Part shown: one piece after another, positions 8,349 to 16,683 of the stretch
Numbering within the stretch: position 1 is the first letter of the stretch
How the letters are laid out: the number at the start of each line of letters is the position of its first letter
From: Mesorhizobium ciceri WSM4083
Lineage (GTDB): Bacteria > Pseudomonadota > Alphaproteobacteria > Rhizobiales > Rhizobiaceae
NCBI RefSeq assembly: GCF_000519305.1
Contig: NZ_JAFG01000017.1
Location: forward strand, 1-58,414
Direction: 5' to 3'
Length of the DNA stretch: 58,414 nt
The notes under the pieces: model-generated
Seen by the model: the letters and a program-made list of their open reading frames with translations, nothing else
What the model was told of the DNA's origin: nothing
Database searches by the model: none
Program-made: the position numbers and the translations under genes

Positions 8349-9614
8349 TCAGCCCTTGTCGTCGTCGCCCTGGGTGATCAGCCGAGCGCTGCGTTGCCCC
8401 GTCGCATAGATCCACAGCCAGCTCAGCGAAACCGCAAGCCGGTTGCGAAAACCGATCAGGAAATAGATGTGCGCCACTCCCCACAGCCACCAGGCGGCCC
8501 AGCCGGTGAGCTTGATCCAGCCGAAATCGATGGCGGCGGCGCGTTTGCCGATCGTCGCCAGATCGCCGGCATGCCTGTAGTGGAAAGGACGCGCGGTGGT
8601 GTCGCCACCGAGCCTGGCCTTGATGGTGGCCGCAACATGTCGGCCCTCCTGCTTGGCGGAAGGCGCCACGCCGGGAACCGGCCGCCCGTCCGGCCGCAGC
8701 ACAAGGGCGGCGTCGCCGATGACAAAGATCTCCGGGCTGCCGGGCACGCTGAGGTCAGGCTCGACCAGCACCCTGCCCGCGCGGTCCGCCTTCGCTCCCA
8801 GCCATTCGGCGGCTGGCGAAGCGGCAACGCCGGCTGCCCACAGGATCGTTCGGGCTGCCAGTTGCTTATCGCCAAACACAACACCTTCGGCGTCGCAGCG
8901 TGTGACGGCCCGGCCGAGCTCGACCGTCACGCCGAGCCGCTCGAGCGCCTTCGATGCATAGTCGGAAAGTTTCGGTGCGAAATTGGCCAGGATCCGGTCG
9001 CCGGCCTCGATCAGCACCACGCGCGTTTGCCGCGTGTCGATGTTGCGAAACTCGCCGCGCAGCGTGTCATGCGCGAGCTCGACGATGGTGCCGGCAAGCT
9101 CGACGCCGGTCGGCCCGCCGCCGACGATCGCAATGGTCAGCAACGCCTGGCGTTTGGCGGGATCAGCCTCCCGCTCGGCCTGCTCAAAGGCCAGGAGAAT
9201 TCGCCGCCGAATGGTGGTGGCGTCCTCCAGCGTCTTCAGGCCCGGTGCGAACGGCTCCCATTCGTCATGGCCGAAATAGGCGTGGCGGGCACCGGTGGCG
9301 AGCACCAGCGTGTCGTAGGCGACCGCGCTGCCGTCATCGAGCAGCACGCGCTTGCCGGCGCGGTCGACACCGGTGACATTGGCGAGCAGCGTCGTCACGT
9401 CCTTGCGCTTGCGCAGCAGGTGACGGATCGGCCAGGCGACCTCGGAGGTCGCCAGCGCCGTCGTCGCCACCTGGTAGAGCAGCGGCTGGAAGAGATGATG
9501 GTTGCGCTTGTCGATCATGGTGATGCGCACCGGAGCACCAGCAAGCGCGCGGGTGAATTCGAGGCCGCCGAAACCAGCGCCGACAACGACGACATGATGC
9601 CTGGCTTCGTTCAT
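8349..9614 (-). CDS. ndh: Type II NADH dehydrogenase-like NAD(P)/FAD oxidoreductase
   Basis: The 421-residue flavoprotein has an FAD Rossmann motif VVVGAGFGGLE near the N-terminus, a second dinucleotide motif IVGGGPTGVELAG, and an FVIGDAA motif. A hydrophobic C-terminus (WAAWWLWGVAHIYFLIGF and following) anchors it to the inner membrane. This is the layout of NDH-2, which passes electrons from NADH to quinone without pumping protons. The start is ATG 9614 with AGGGTGA upstream; the 55 residues before it in the open frame have no family character. It is divergent from the cyclo-ligase-like gene. Confidence 0.9.
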   Translation of the reverse strand: MNEARHHVVVVGAGFGGLEFTRALAGAPVRITMIDKRNHHLFQPLLYQVATTALATSEVAWPIRHLLRKRKDVTTLLANVTGVDRAGKRVLLDDGSAVAYDTLVLATGARHAYFGHDEWEPFAPGLKTLEDATTIRRRILLAFEQAEREADPAKRQALLTIAIVGGGPTGVELAGTIVELAHDTLRGEFRNIDTRQTRVVLIEAGDRILANFAPKLSDYASKALERLGVTVELGRAVTRCDAEGVVFGDKQLAARTILWAAGVAASPAAEWLGAKADRAGRVLVEPDLSVPGSPEIFVIGDAALVLRPDGRPVPGVAPSAKQEGRHVAATIKARLGGDTTARPFHYRHAGDLATIGKRAAAIDFGWIKLTGWAAWWLWGVAHIYFLIGFRNRLAVSLSWLWIYATGQRSARLITQGDDDKG

Positions 9615-9777
9615 TTCGTTCACCCTGATAGCAAGATCGCCTGTCCTGGATGTAGGTATTTTTGTGCAATGCAACAACAGATAGCCAGTGCCCGAGACTC
9701 GTCGTTGCATGTCGTGAACGCACATGTTGTATCGTATCGCGAGGTATAGCGTTATCGAACACGCGACGAGGTGAGGC

Positions 9778-10428
9778 ATGGCTGACGATCATGACGACGA
9801 CGCTCCGGCACAGTATTCTTCGCCGCCCTGCTTCATGCACGAGTTCGATCCGGAATTCCGTGCGCCTTTGAGCGACTGGACCGACGTCAGGCGCTGGCGC
9901 AAGGCCGAGCGCGAACGGCTGATCGCCGCCCGGCTGGCGGTATCGGCCGACGCGCGAACGGTAATGTCGCAGCGCATTGCGGAAGGCCTCGACGCGATCA
10001 TCGGCGAGATCACCGGGCGCATGGTCAGTCTCTATTGGCCGTTTCGTGGCGAGCCGGATTTGCGGCCTTGGATGGCCTCCATAAACGAACGCGGCGGCCG
10101 CACCGCGCTGCCCATCGTCATCGAGAAGGGGCAGCCGCTGATCTTTCGCGCCTACAAAGCGGGCGACAGGTTGGAGAAAGGCGTCTGGAACATCCCGATC
10201 CCGGCCGAGGGCGATCCGGTGCTGCCGGACATCGTCATCTCGCCGATCGTCGGTATCGATCCCCAGAATTACCGCCTCGGTTATGGCGGCGGTTTCTTCG
10301 ACCGCACGCTGGCAGCGATGCCGTTCAAGCCGCTGGTCATCGGCGTCGGCTATGAGCTGCAGCGCATCGCCACCATCTACCCACAGCCGCACGATATCCC
10401 GATGGATCGCGTGGTAACGGAGGCCTAG
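9778..10428 (+). CDS. 5-formyltetrahydrofolate cyclo-ligase family protein
   Basis: The 216-residue protein contains RWRKAERERLIAAR, LYWPFRGEPD, KGVWNIPIP and YGGGFFDRTLA. The last is the YGGGYYDR-type nucleotide and substrate motif of 5-FTHF cyclo-ligases, which turn 5-formyl-THF into 5,10-methenyl-THF with ATP. An acidic N-terminal extension of about 35 residues precedes the domain, so it may be a paralogue rather than the main housekeeping enzyme. GAGGTGAGG precedes the ATG. Its stop overlaps the stop of the convergent Lrp gene (10425-10428). Confidence 0.82.
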   Translation: MADDHDDDAPAQYSSPPCFMHEFDPEFRAPLSDWTDVRRWRKAERERLIAARLAVSADARTVMSQRIAEGLDAIIGEITGRMVSLYWPFRGEPDLRPWMASINERGGRTALPIVIEKGQPLIFRAYKAGDRLEKGVWNIPIPAEGDPVLPDIVISPIVGIDPQNYRLGYGGGFFDRTLAAMPFKPLVIGVGYELQRIATIYPQPHDIPMDRVVTEA

Positions 10429-10898
10429 GCCATTTCCGGCTTCATGCCCATGGCGGTCCTGTCGACGATTTCGCGTAGCGCAAAGGACGAATTGATCTTG
10501 GTCACATGCGGCATCGCCGACAGCCATTCCTTGTGGATGCGCTCATAGTCGACGAGATCCTTTGCCGCGATCCTCAGGATGTAGTCGTATTCGCCCGACA
10601 TTAGATGGCAGGACAGAACATTCGGGCAGCGTTTGATCGCCGCCTCGAAATCCGACAGCGTCTTCTCGAACTGTCCCGACAGCGATATGTGCACGATCGC
10701 CGTCATCTGGTGGCCAAGTGCGGCATTGGAAAGCCGGGCATGGTAGCCCCGGATAGTTCCGGATTTCTCCAGATTGTCGAGCCGGCGCGAACAGGCCGAC
10801 TGCGACAGGCCAACCTTCTCGGCCAGTGCCGCATTGGGTATCCTGCCATCCTTCTGCAAAGCCTCGAGAATGGCGATATCAATCCTGTCGAGCGGCAT
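10425..10898 (-). CDS. Lrp/AsnC family regulator, probably AldR-like
   Basis: The 157-residue protein has the Lrp layout. An N-terminal winged helix-turn-helix (LDRIDIAILEALQKDGRIPN, then VGLSQSACSRRLDNLEKSG) is followed by a RAM effector domain (FEAAIKRCPNVLSCHLMSGEYDYILRI). Lrp proteins bind amino acids and DNA as octamers or similar assemblies. The divergent neighbour is alanine dehydrogenase, so it most likely senses alanine and controls ald, as AldR-type regulators do in other bacteria. The start is ATG 10898; the 13 residues upstream do not belong to the fold. Confidence 0.88.
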   Translation of the reverse strand: MPLDRIDIAILEALQKDGRIPNAALAEKVGLSQSACSRRLDNLEKSGTIRGYHARLSNAALGHQMTAIVHISLSGQFEKTLSDFEAAIKRCPNVLSCHLMSGEYDYILRIAAKDLVDYERIHKEWLSAMPHVTKINSSFALREIVDRTAMGMKPEMA

Positions 10899-10931
10899 TA
10901 TTCGTGAATCCTGCGAATATCCAGCTATTTC

Positions 10932-10995
10932 GCGCAACGATTATCGAAACAGGCCGGTTGGCGCAAGCGCATTCGCAAACACCTGCGCAACGATT
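10932..10995. promoter_or_regulatory. Candidate Lrp operator repeats between aldR and ald
   Basis: GCGCAACGATT occurs at 10932-10942 and again at 10985-10995, 53 bases apart, which is about five helical turns. A partial copy GCGCAA lies at 10961. Lrp-type octamers often bind several phased sites. Binding here is inferred only. Confidence 0.45.
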
Positions 10996-11053
10996 CGTGG
11001 TTCACTCCATCTATACAGGGAACGAGCCCGAAGGGCCGGATCAGGAGAAGAAA

Positions 11054-12169
11054 ATGCGCGTCGGCTGCCCCAAGGAAATCAAGAACCACGAATACCGCGT
11101 CGGCCTTACCCCTGGCTCGGTCCGCGAATATGTCGCCCATGGCCACGAAGTTCTGGTCGAGACCGGGGCCGGGGCCGGCATCGGCGCCGATGACAATGCC
11201 TATCGCGCCGCCGGCGCCACGATTGTCAAGACGGCCGCCGAGGTGTTCGCCAGGTCGGACATGATCGTCAAGGTCAAGGAGCCGCAGCCCAGCGAATGGG
11301 CGCAGCTTCGCGAAGGCCAGATCCTGTACACCTACCTTCACCTTGCTCCGGATCCGGAGCAGACCAAGGGCCTGCTTGCGTCCGGCGTGACCGCAATCGC
11401 CTACGAGACCGTGACCGACGATCGTGGCGGCCTGCCGCTGCTGGCGCCGATGTCGGAAGTTGCCGGACGCCTGTCGATCCAGGCCGGCGCCACGGCACTG
11501 CAGAAGGCCAATGGCGGCCGCGGCGTGCTGCTGGGCGGCGTGCCCGGCGTGCTGCCCGGCAAGGTCACCGTGCTCGGCGGTGGCGTCGTCGGCCTGCACG
11601 CGGCCAGAATGGCGGCCGGCCTTGGCGCCGACGTCACCATCATCGACCGCTCGATCCCGCGCCTGCGCCAGCTCGACGACCTCTTCGCCGGCCGCGTCCA
11701 CACCCGTTACTCGACTGTCGAGGCACTGGAAGAAGAGTGTTTTTCAGCCGACATCGTCGTCGGCGCGGTGCTGATCCCGGGTGCCGCGGCGCCAAAACTG
11801 GTTTCGCGCGAAATGCTGTCGGGCATGAAGAAAGGCTCGGTGCTGGTCGACGTCGCCATCGACCAGGGCGGCTGCTTCGAGACCTCGCACGCCACCACTC
11901 ATGCCGAGCCGACCTATGAGGTCGACGGCGTCATCCACTATTGCGTCGCCAATATGCCGGGTGCCGTGCCGGTCACTTCGGCCCACGCGCTCAACAACGC
12001 GACGCTTCACTACGGCCTGCAGCTTGCCGACAAGGGCCTGAAGGCGCTGGTCGACGATCATCATCTGCGCAACGGCCTCAATGTCCACAAGGGCAAGATC
12101 ACCAACCGGGCAGTCGCCGAGGCGCTCGGCTACGAACTGGTCGAGCCGAAAGCCGTCCTCGCCGCCTGA
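11054..12169 (+). CDS. ald: Alanine dehydrogenase
   Basis: Ald interconverts L-alanine and pyruvate plus ammonia with NAD. The 371-residue length is standard. It opens RVGCPKEIKNHEYRVGLTP (substrate Arg and Lys region), has KVKEPQ, an NAD motif VLGGGVVGLHAA, and the late NMPGAVPVTSAHALNNATL segment of the alanine dehydrogenase / transhydrogenase family. GGAGAAG lies just upstream of the chosen ATG; the open frame continues far upstream without family similarity. It is divergent from the Lrp-type gene, its likely regulator. Confidence 0.96.
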   Translation: MRVGCPKEIKNHEYRVGLTPGSVREYVAHGHEVLVETGAGAGIGADDNAYRAAGATIVKTAAEVFARSDMIVKVKEPQPSEWAQLREGQILYTYLHLAPDPEQTKGLLASGVTAIAYETVTDDRGGLPLLAPMSEVAGRLSIQAGATALQKANGGRGVLLGGVPGVLPGKVTVLGGGVVGLHAARMAAGLGADVTIIDRSIPRLRQLDDLFAGRVHTRYSTVEALEEECFSADIVVGAVLIPGAAAPKLVSREMLSGMKKGSVLVDVAIDQGGCFETSHATTHAEPTYEVDGVIHYCVANMPGAVPVTSAHALNNATLHYGLQLADKGLKALVDDHHLRNGLNVHKGKITNRAVAEALGYELVEPKAVLAA

Positions 12170-12199
12170 TTTTCGCGAAAACAGCTTCTTTCAATCCAG

Positions 12200-12227
12200 C
12201 CCGCCGGTTCCACACCGGCGGGTTTTT
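12200..12227 (+). terminator. Rho-independent terminator of ald
   Basis: CCCGCCGGT (12200-12208) pairs with ACCGGCGGG (12214-12222), loop TCCAC, followed by TTTTTC. It lies 30 bases after the ald stop. Confidence 0.9.
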
Positions 12228-12374
12228 CTTGCGAGCCTGTTTTTCAGGCAAAGCATGGCGTGGAAAAATGTGACCCAACGGCACTTTGCTCATCATTGTT
12301 GCATATTTGTCATTCCCGTACCGGGCGACTCCCTGCTAGAGACATCCTGGGTTTATTCATTGGGGTACGGGCAT

Positions 12375-13682
12375 ATGTTCATTCGCACATCCGCGAAATC
12401 TTTTCTTCTTGGTGCTGTTTCTGCTGTGGCTTTGATGTCTGCTGCTCATGCAGCCGACGTCGTGCAGCCGGTAGAAGAAGCTGCCGGCTTTAACTGGAGC
12501 GGTCTGTACGTTGGTTTTGGCGTCGGCGCCGGTGCCAACGTACACAAGCTCAGCAGCGATTTTATTCCAGTCTCGCTGAACGGCATTGGTGGCGAAGGCG
12601 TCTATGGCGAGCTGACGGTTGGCTATGACTATATGGTCTCGCCCCGGTTCCTCATCGGCGGTCTGCTGGACGCTCACGTCGGCAACATCAAGACCACGCT
12701 GGACATTACGGGGTTCGACGCTTCGATCAAGGAAACCTACGGTTTCGACGCTGGTCTGCGGCTCGGCTACCTCTTGACGCCAAACACTCTGGGCTACGTG
12801 CTGGGTGGCTATTCCTGGCAGAAGTACAAGCTCGATACGAACGCCGGCTTCGACTTTGATTGGGATCAGAGCGGGTATTTTGTCGGAGGTGGCATCGAAA
12901 CGGCCATCAACAGCAATTGGACGATCAAGACTGAGTATCGCTATACGGGCTTCGGGACCAAGGACGATCTTCTTTCCGAGGCTGGCATTGTCGGGGTTCC
13001 GGACGGTCTCCTCAATCTTGACACCTCGCGCCATACTTTCCAGATCGCAGCCAATTATCGTTTCGGTGCCCAGAACGGCGGCGGTGCTGCCTTCGAGACG
13101 CCAGCCTACAACTGGACCGGCTTCTATATCGGCGGCGCTGGTGGCGCCGGTGCGTCCGTGCATCAGATCAACGTTCCGCCGCTCGGCGACCTGGAATTCA
13201 ATGGTCTCGGTGGCGAAGGTGCCTTTGGTGAACTGAACGTCGGCTACGATCATGACTTCGGCAGCTGGGTCGCAGGCGTCATGGTCGATGCACGCTACTC
13301 CGGCATGACTTCCAAGCTGGATCTCGGCGGCGGATCGATCAACGTCGATACCGACTATGGGTTCGATGTGTTGGGCCGCGTCGGCATGAAGATGAACGAA
13401 TCGACGCTTGCCTATGCGCTTGCCGGCTACAGCTGGCAGCATTTCGATCTGAACGCTTCCGACCCGATCGGCGACATTCTCGACTGGGGTTCCAGCGGCT
13501 TCTCGGTTGGTGGCGGTCTGGAAACGGCTCTGTCCAGCAACGTTACCGTTGGTCTGGAATATCGCTATTCGCAGTTCGCCAAGAAGGACTTTTCTTCGGA
13601 ATTCGGCGCACCTGACGACACCCTTACCGCGACTTCCTCTTTCCACACCGTGCGTCTCGGCGCGAAGTACAAGTTCAACTAA
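12375..13682 (+). CDS. Outer membrane beta-barrel protein with two tandem barrel domains
   Basis: The 435-residue product has a signal peptide cleaved after AHA (residue 26). Two homologous halves follow: residues 39-230 (starting FNWSGLYVG, ending ANYRF) and 246-435 (starting YNWTGFYIG, ending KYKFN). Each half carries GLGGEG-type, YGFDAG/YGFDVL, GGYSWQ/AGYSWQ and EYRY segments in the same order. Each resembles one 8-strand OmpA-like barrel of the rhizobial Omp25/31 type. The final residue is Asn rather than the usual aromatic. The start at 12375 was chosen because the signal peptide begins there. Confidence 0.88.
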   Translation: MFIRTSAKSFLLGAVSAVALMSAAHAADVVQPVEEAAGFNWSGLYVGFGVGAGANVHKLSSDFIPVSLNGIGGEGVYGELTVGYDYMVSPRFLIGGLLDAHVGNIKTTLDITGFDASIKETYGFDAGLRLGYLLTPNTLGYVLGGYSWQKYKLDTNAGFDFDWDQSGYFVGGGIETAINSNWTIKTEYRYTGFGTKDDLLSEAGIVGVPDGLLNLDTSRHTFQIAANYRFGAQNGGGAAFETPAYNWTGFYIGGAGGAGASVHQINVPPLGDLEFNGLGGEGAFGELNVGYDHDFGSWVAGVMVDARYSGMTSKLDLGGGSINVDTDYGFDVLGRVGMKMNESTLAYALAGYSWQHFDLNASDPIGDILDWGSSGFSVGGGLETALSSNVTVGLEYRYSQFAKKDFSSEFGAPDDTLTATSSFHTVRLGAKYKFN

Positions 13683-13707
13683 AAGGCCCTCCAGCCAAAC
13701 AGTTGCA

Positions 13708-13736
13708 GCCCGTCGGCTATGCCGGCGGGCTTTTTT
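13708..13736 (+). terminator. Rho-independent terminator of the outer membrane protein gene
   Basis: GCCCGTCGGC (13708-13717) pairs with GCCGGCGGGC (13721-13730) with one G-T pair, followed by TTTTTTG. Confidence 0.9.
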
Positions 13737-13771
13737 GTTGCGCGAATCCTTTTGCTACAAACGCAGGCAAC

Positions 13772-13795
13772 AAAAAAGCGGAGCCAAAGCCCCGC
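13772..13795 (-). terminator. Likely terminator of the DUF1203 gene
   Basis: On the minus strand GCGGGGC pairs with GCTCCGC (plus positions 13789-13795 and 13778-13784, one G-T pair), followed by TTTTTTG. It lies about 120 bases past the DUF1203 stop and faces the plus-strand terminator next to it. Confidence 0.65.
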
Positions 13796-13915
13796 TTCCT
13801 CGATATCGAGATTTGCCGCCGGTTCATCCGCGGTCGGCAAATCGATCGACAATGGCTTTCTATCGCGAATATGCGACGGGAGTACGACAACTGTTCCCAG
13901 CGGCTAATCTCAGCC

Positions 13916-14383
13916 TCAAGCGCGCTCGATGCGGCACTGGTAGCAATTGTTGCGCGCCGAGCGGACATGGACGTAAGCGATCTCGTCGCGTTCCAGCAAG
14001 GTCTTGGCCCGCCCGGTGATGTCTCCGATCGGGATCACGCCGCCGCTGCCATAGACGATACGATCATCCCCGCCATAGCCGCGCACGATGTAGTCGGGGC
14101 TTTCGAGAATCTCGGGCAGCGCCTCGCTCTCGGCAGCGCGGTCGCATTCCTCGGCATGCAGGAAGATCGGCCCGGTTTCGGCATAGGGCTGAAGCTGCGG
14201 GAATGGCCTGTATGCCAGAACAAGGTAGGCATCGCCGGCTCCTATGTTCTTCAAGCAATGCCGGCAAGGCATGCCGTCACCGTCGGAGATCTTTCGCTCG
14301 GGCATTTGGCCATAAGCATCGATCCCGCCGCGCTGCAGCGTCCTGACATCTTCGGTCGGCAAGGCTTTGAACTGGATGGTCAT
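13916..14383 (-). CDS. DUF1203 domain protein
   Basis: The 155-residue protein begins TIQFKALPTEDV, has PCRHCLKNIGAGDAYLVLAYRPF and ends YVHVRSARNNCYQCRIERA. These segments match the DUF1203 family, whose function is unknown. Paired cysteines CRHC and CYQC could bind a metal, although family members vary there. A GGAG site precedes the ATG. The next minus-strand gene upstream encodes an OmpA protein; a perfect hairpin lies between them, so they may be separate transcripts. Confidence 0.82.
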   Translation of the reverse strand: MTIQFKALPTEDVRTLQRGGIDAYGQMPERKISDGDGMPCRHCLKNIGAGDAYLVLAYRPFPQLQPYAETGPIFLHAEECDRAAESEALPEILESPDYIVRGYGGDDRIVYGSGGVIPIGDITGRAKTLLERDEIAYVHVRSARNNCYQCRIERA

Positions 14384-14460
14384 GGAAAAATCTCCGGTGT
14401 CGTGACTGGAAATTATGTCCTTGAACCCTCACCGCCCACCCGATTCCTGCCAAATGTCGA

Positions 14461-14490
14461 AGAGCCGATCGCCCGTCGGCGATCGGCTCT
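14461..14490. other. Perfect 13-bp hairpin between OmpA and DUF1203 genes
   Basis: AGAGCCGATCGCC (14461-14473) pairs with GGCGATCGGCTCT (14478-14490), loop CGTC. There is no T-tract on either side. It could be a weak terminator of the ompA-like transcript or an RNA-stability element. Confidence 0.6.
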
Positions 14491-14539
14491 CATCAAGTCC
14501 CGTCAAAGGTGCCGGCCAATTAGAATTCGGAGCTGCGCC

Positions 14540-15097
14540 TCAACGGATGAAGTCGTCGAAGCGGCGCAGCGTCACCCGGCGATTCCGCCAGTTTTCGCTC
14601 TGCGTCTGCACCAGCAAAAACTCCTCGCCATAGCCGACTGTCTCGAGAGCATGACCCGGCACGCCGAATTCGCGCACCAGCGTGCGCTTGAGCGAAACGG
14701 CGCGCTGTTCGGACAGAGCCTGGTTCGACTGGAAGGAGCCGACGGCGTCGGTGTGGCCCTCGATCAGCACGCGGGCGCCGCGATCGCGGCGCAGGATGCG
14801 CCGCAGGGCGTCGGCAATGGTCTCGATCTTGTCGTATTGCGAGTTGGAAATAGCCGCCGAACCGAAGGCGAAGTTGATCGACTGGATATCGATCGAGCGG
14901 GCCATGCGGCGCAAATCCGGGCGCCGCTTGAATTCGCGGATGGTGACGCGCTCGTTCGGCCGCAATTTCACACGCGGCGCCGCCTCGAGCTTCCGCTCGA
15001 TCGTCGCGGCCGATGGCGTTGTCGCTTGGGCTGCGGCCAAGCTTGGCATGGCAATGGCCGCGATCAGCGCAGCGGCAAGTGTACGGCGGGTCAGCAT
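14540..15097 (-). CDS. OmpA family peptidoglycan-binding protein
   Basis: The 185-residue exported protein has a signal peptide (RTLAAALIAAIAMPSLAAAQA) and a C-terminal OmpA-like domain. The domain contains INFAFGSAAI, VLIEGHTDAVGS, NQALSEQRAVSLK and a late GYGEE..NWRNRRV segment. This domain binds the diaminopimelate of peptidoglycan. There is no lipobox Cys and no N-terminal barrel, so it is probably soluble in the periplasm or attached by another partner. A GGAG site lies upstream of the ATG. Confidence 0.87.
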   Translation of the reverse strand: MLTRRTLAAALIAAIAMPSLAAAQATTPSAATIERKLEAAPRVKLRPNERVTIREFKRRPDLRRMARSIDIQSINFAFGSAAISNSQYDKIETIADALRRILRRDRGARVLIEGHTDAVGSFQSNQALSEQRAVSLKRTLVREFGVPGHALETVGYGEEFLLVQTQSENWRNRRVTLRRFDDFIR

Positions 15098-15208
15098 GTC
15101 TTCGTCTCCTTCGGCCTTGGCCGCATTGATGGTGCGGACAACATGCCAAAAGCAGCCTGAAGGGCCGATGAACGACGGGTTCAGATTAGAGCTGGTGTCA
15201 GCTTCCAG

Positions 15209-15781
15209 CTAGGGTCGCATGACGCTGGCCGCGCGCTCGGTGAAAGGCAGCGGATGGACGATTTCCTTCTTTTGCGCCACCGGTGCAAAGCCGAGCTTCT
15301 GGTAGAGCGGCAGAGCCGCCGGATGATCGAGCGTGCAGGTCTGCACCGTCACCCGCTTCGGCCCATGCGACCATGCGGCAGCGATCGCGGAGCCCAGGAA
15401 CCAGCGGCCGATGCCTTGCCCGGTCGCATGTTCCATCATGCCGAAATAGGCGAGCTCGACTTCTTCCGGCAGATGCGGCTTGAGATCGAAGAAGCCGGCG
15501 GGCGCGCCGTCGAGGTAGAGCACCCTGATGTCACGGTCCTCGCGATGGATGCCGGCCGAAAGCTCGTCGTCATCCAGCCTCAGCACATTGACCCAGTGCC
15601 ATTTGCGCCCCACCCGGTCCATCAGATAGCGGTAGAAATGCAGCGGAATGTCCTTGGTCTTCAGCAGCGCGACCTGACGGTTATACGGCACAGGCGGCGA
15701 ATAGGCTGGAGGCACATGCATCTCGAGGAAGGTCACCGTGACGTCAATGTCTTCCAGCGCGCCGTTTTCCATCGTCTTCAT
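15209..15781 (-). CDS. GNAT family N-acetyltransferase
   Basis: The 190-residue protein has the GNAT core VLYLDGAPAGFFDL, ELAYFGMMEHATGQGIGRWFLG (acetyl-CoA loop of the Q/RxxGxG/A type), and VQTCTLDHPAALPLYQKLGF. It should transfer an acetyl group from acetyl-CoA to an amine, but the substrate is unknown. The ATG at 15781 overlaps the sseA stop as ATGA, so the two are translationally coupled. It is the last gene of the cysK-alaX-sseA-GNAT cluster. Confidence 0.85.
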   Translation of the reverse strand: MKTMENGALEDIDVTVTFLEMHVPPAYSPPVPYNRQVALLKTKDIPLHFYRYLMDRVGRKWHWVNVLRLDDDELSAGIHREDRDIRVLYLDGAPAGFFDLKPHLPEEVELAYFGMMEHATGQGIGRWFLGSAIAAAWSHGPKRVTVQTCTLDHPAALPLYQKLGFAPVAQKKEIVHPLPFTERAASVMRP

Positions 15782-16644
15782 TCCTTGCTGATCACAACGG
15801 GGCCGGTCGCCACGGGCGTGTCGGAAAGCCCGCCCCACTCCGTCCAGGAGCCGTCGTAAAGCCTGTTGTTCGTATGGCCAAGCGTTTCCAGCGCCAGCGT
15901 CACCACCGCCGCGGTAATGCCGGAGCCGCATGAAGTGACGACAGGTTTCGACAGATCGATGCCGGCCTCTTCGATCACCTTGCGCAGGCGGTCCTTCGAC
16001 AGCAGCTCGCCATTTTCCGACAGCACCGAATAGGGCAGATTGCGCGCGCCGGGCATATGGCCGGAGCGGATACCCGCGCGCGGCTCAGGCTCGGTGCCGG
16101 CAAAGCGGCCCGGCCCACGGGCGTCGGCGATCTGGCTTGCCCTGGTGTCGACGATCCCGCGCATGTCGGCGAGGCTGGCGACGCGCCCGGCGTCGAAATC
16201 GGCATGAAACACGCTTGGCGCGATCTTGGTCGGCTCAGCCGTCACCGGCCTGCCGGCGGCTTTCCAGCCATCGAAGCCGCCATCCAGAACATAAGTCTGG
16301 AAGACGCCCATCACCCGGAACATCCACCACGCCCGAGGTGCGGAGAAGAAACCCGGACCATCGTAAACGACGATGGTGTCATCGGCCGAAACGCCCATGG
16401 CGCCGACATACCGGGCAAAATGCTGCGGCGACGGCAAGGTATGCGGCAGGGGCGAATCCGGGTCCGAAACGGCATCCTGATCGAGAAACCGTGCGCCCGG
16501 GATATGGGCGGACTCATACTCGCCGCGCGCATCACGCTTCTGCGCCGGGAGGTACCAGGATGTGTCGATGATCGTCAGGCCCGGCTCGCCGAGACGTTGC
16601 TGCAGCCAGTCTGCGTCGACGGTGAAGGGGCTGTCCTCGGCCAT
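15778..16644 (-). CDS. sseA: 3-mercaptopyruvate sulfurtransferase
   Basis: The 288-residue protein has two rhodanese domains. The second carries the active-site loop CGSGIT with Cys239, the CG(S/T)G(V/I)T pattern of mercaptopyruvate sulfurtransferases; thiosulfate enzymes have CRKG-type loops instead. It moves sulfur from 3-mercaptopyruvate to an acceptor thiol in cysteine breakdown. The motif HIPGARFLDQD in the first domain is conserved. It lies 39 bases downstream of the alaX-like gene in a cluster headed by cysteine synthase. Confidence 0.94.
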   Translation of the reverse strand: MAEDSPFTVDADWLQQRLGEPGLTIIDTSWYLPAQKRDARGEYESAHIPGARFLDQDAVSDPDSPLPHTLPSPQHFARYVGAMGVSADDTIVVYDGPGFFSAPRAWWMFRVMGVFQTYVLDGGFDGWKAAGRPVTAEPTKIAPSVFHADFDAGRVASLADMRGIVDTRASQIADARGPGRFAGTEPEPRAGIRSGHMPGARNLPYSVLSENGELLSKDRLRKVIEEAGIDLSKPVVTSCGSGITAAVVTLALETLGHTNNRLYDGSWTEWGGLSDTPVATGPVVISKE

Positions 16645-16683
16645 TCTTGTTCTCCTGCTCGCCTTTTGGCGATCACTGCCTGT

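Noticed and set aside
9615..9777. 6S RNA gene beside the cyclo-ligase-like gene, as in many proteobacteria
   Set aside because: The gap is only 163 bases between divergent starts and I see no long rod-like fold with a central bulge.
14461..14490. Calling the 13-bp hairpin a rho-independent terminator
   Set aside because: There is no T-tract on either side, so it is listed only as a hairpin.
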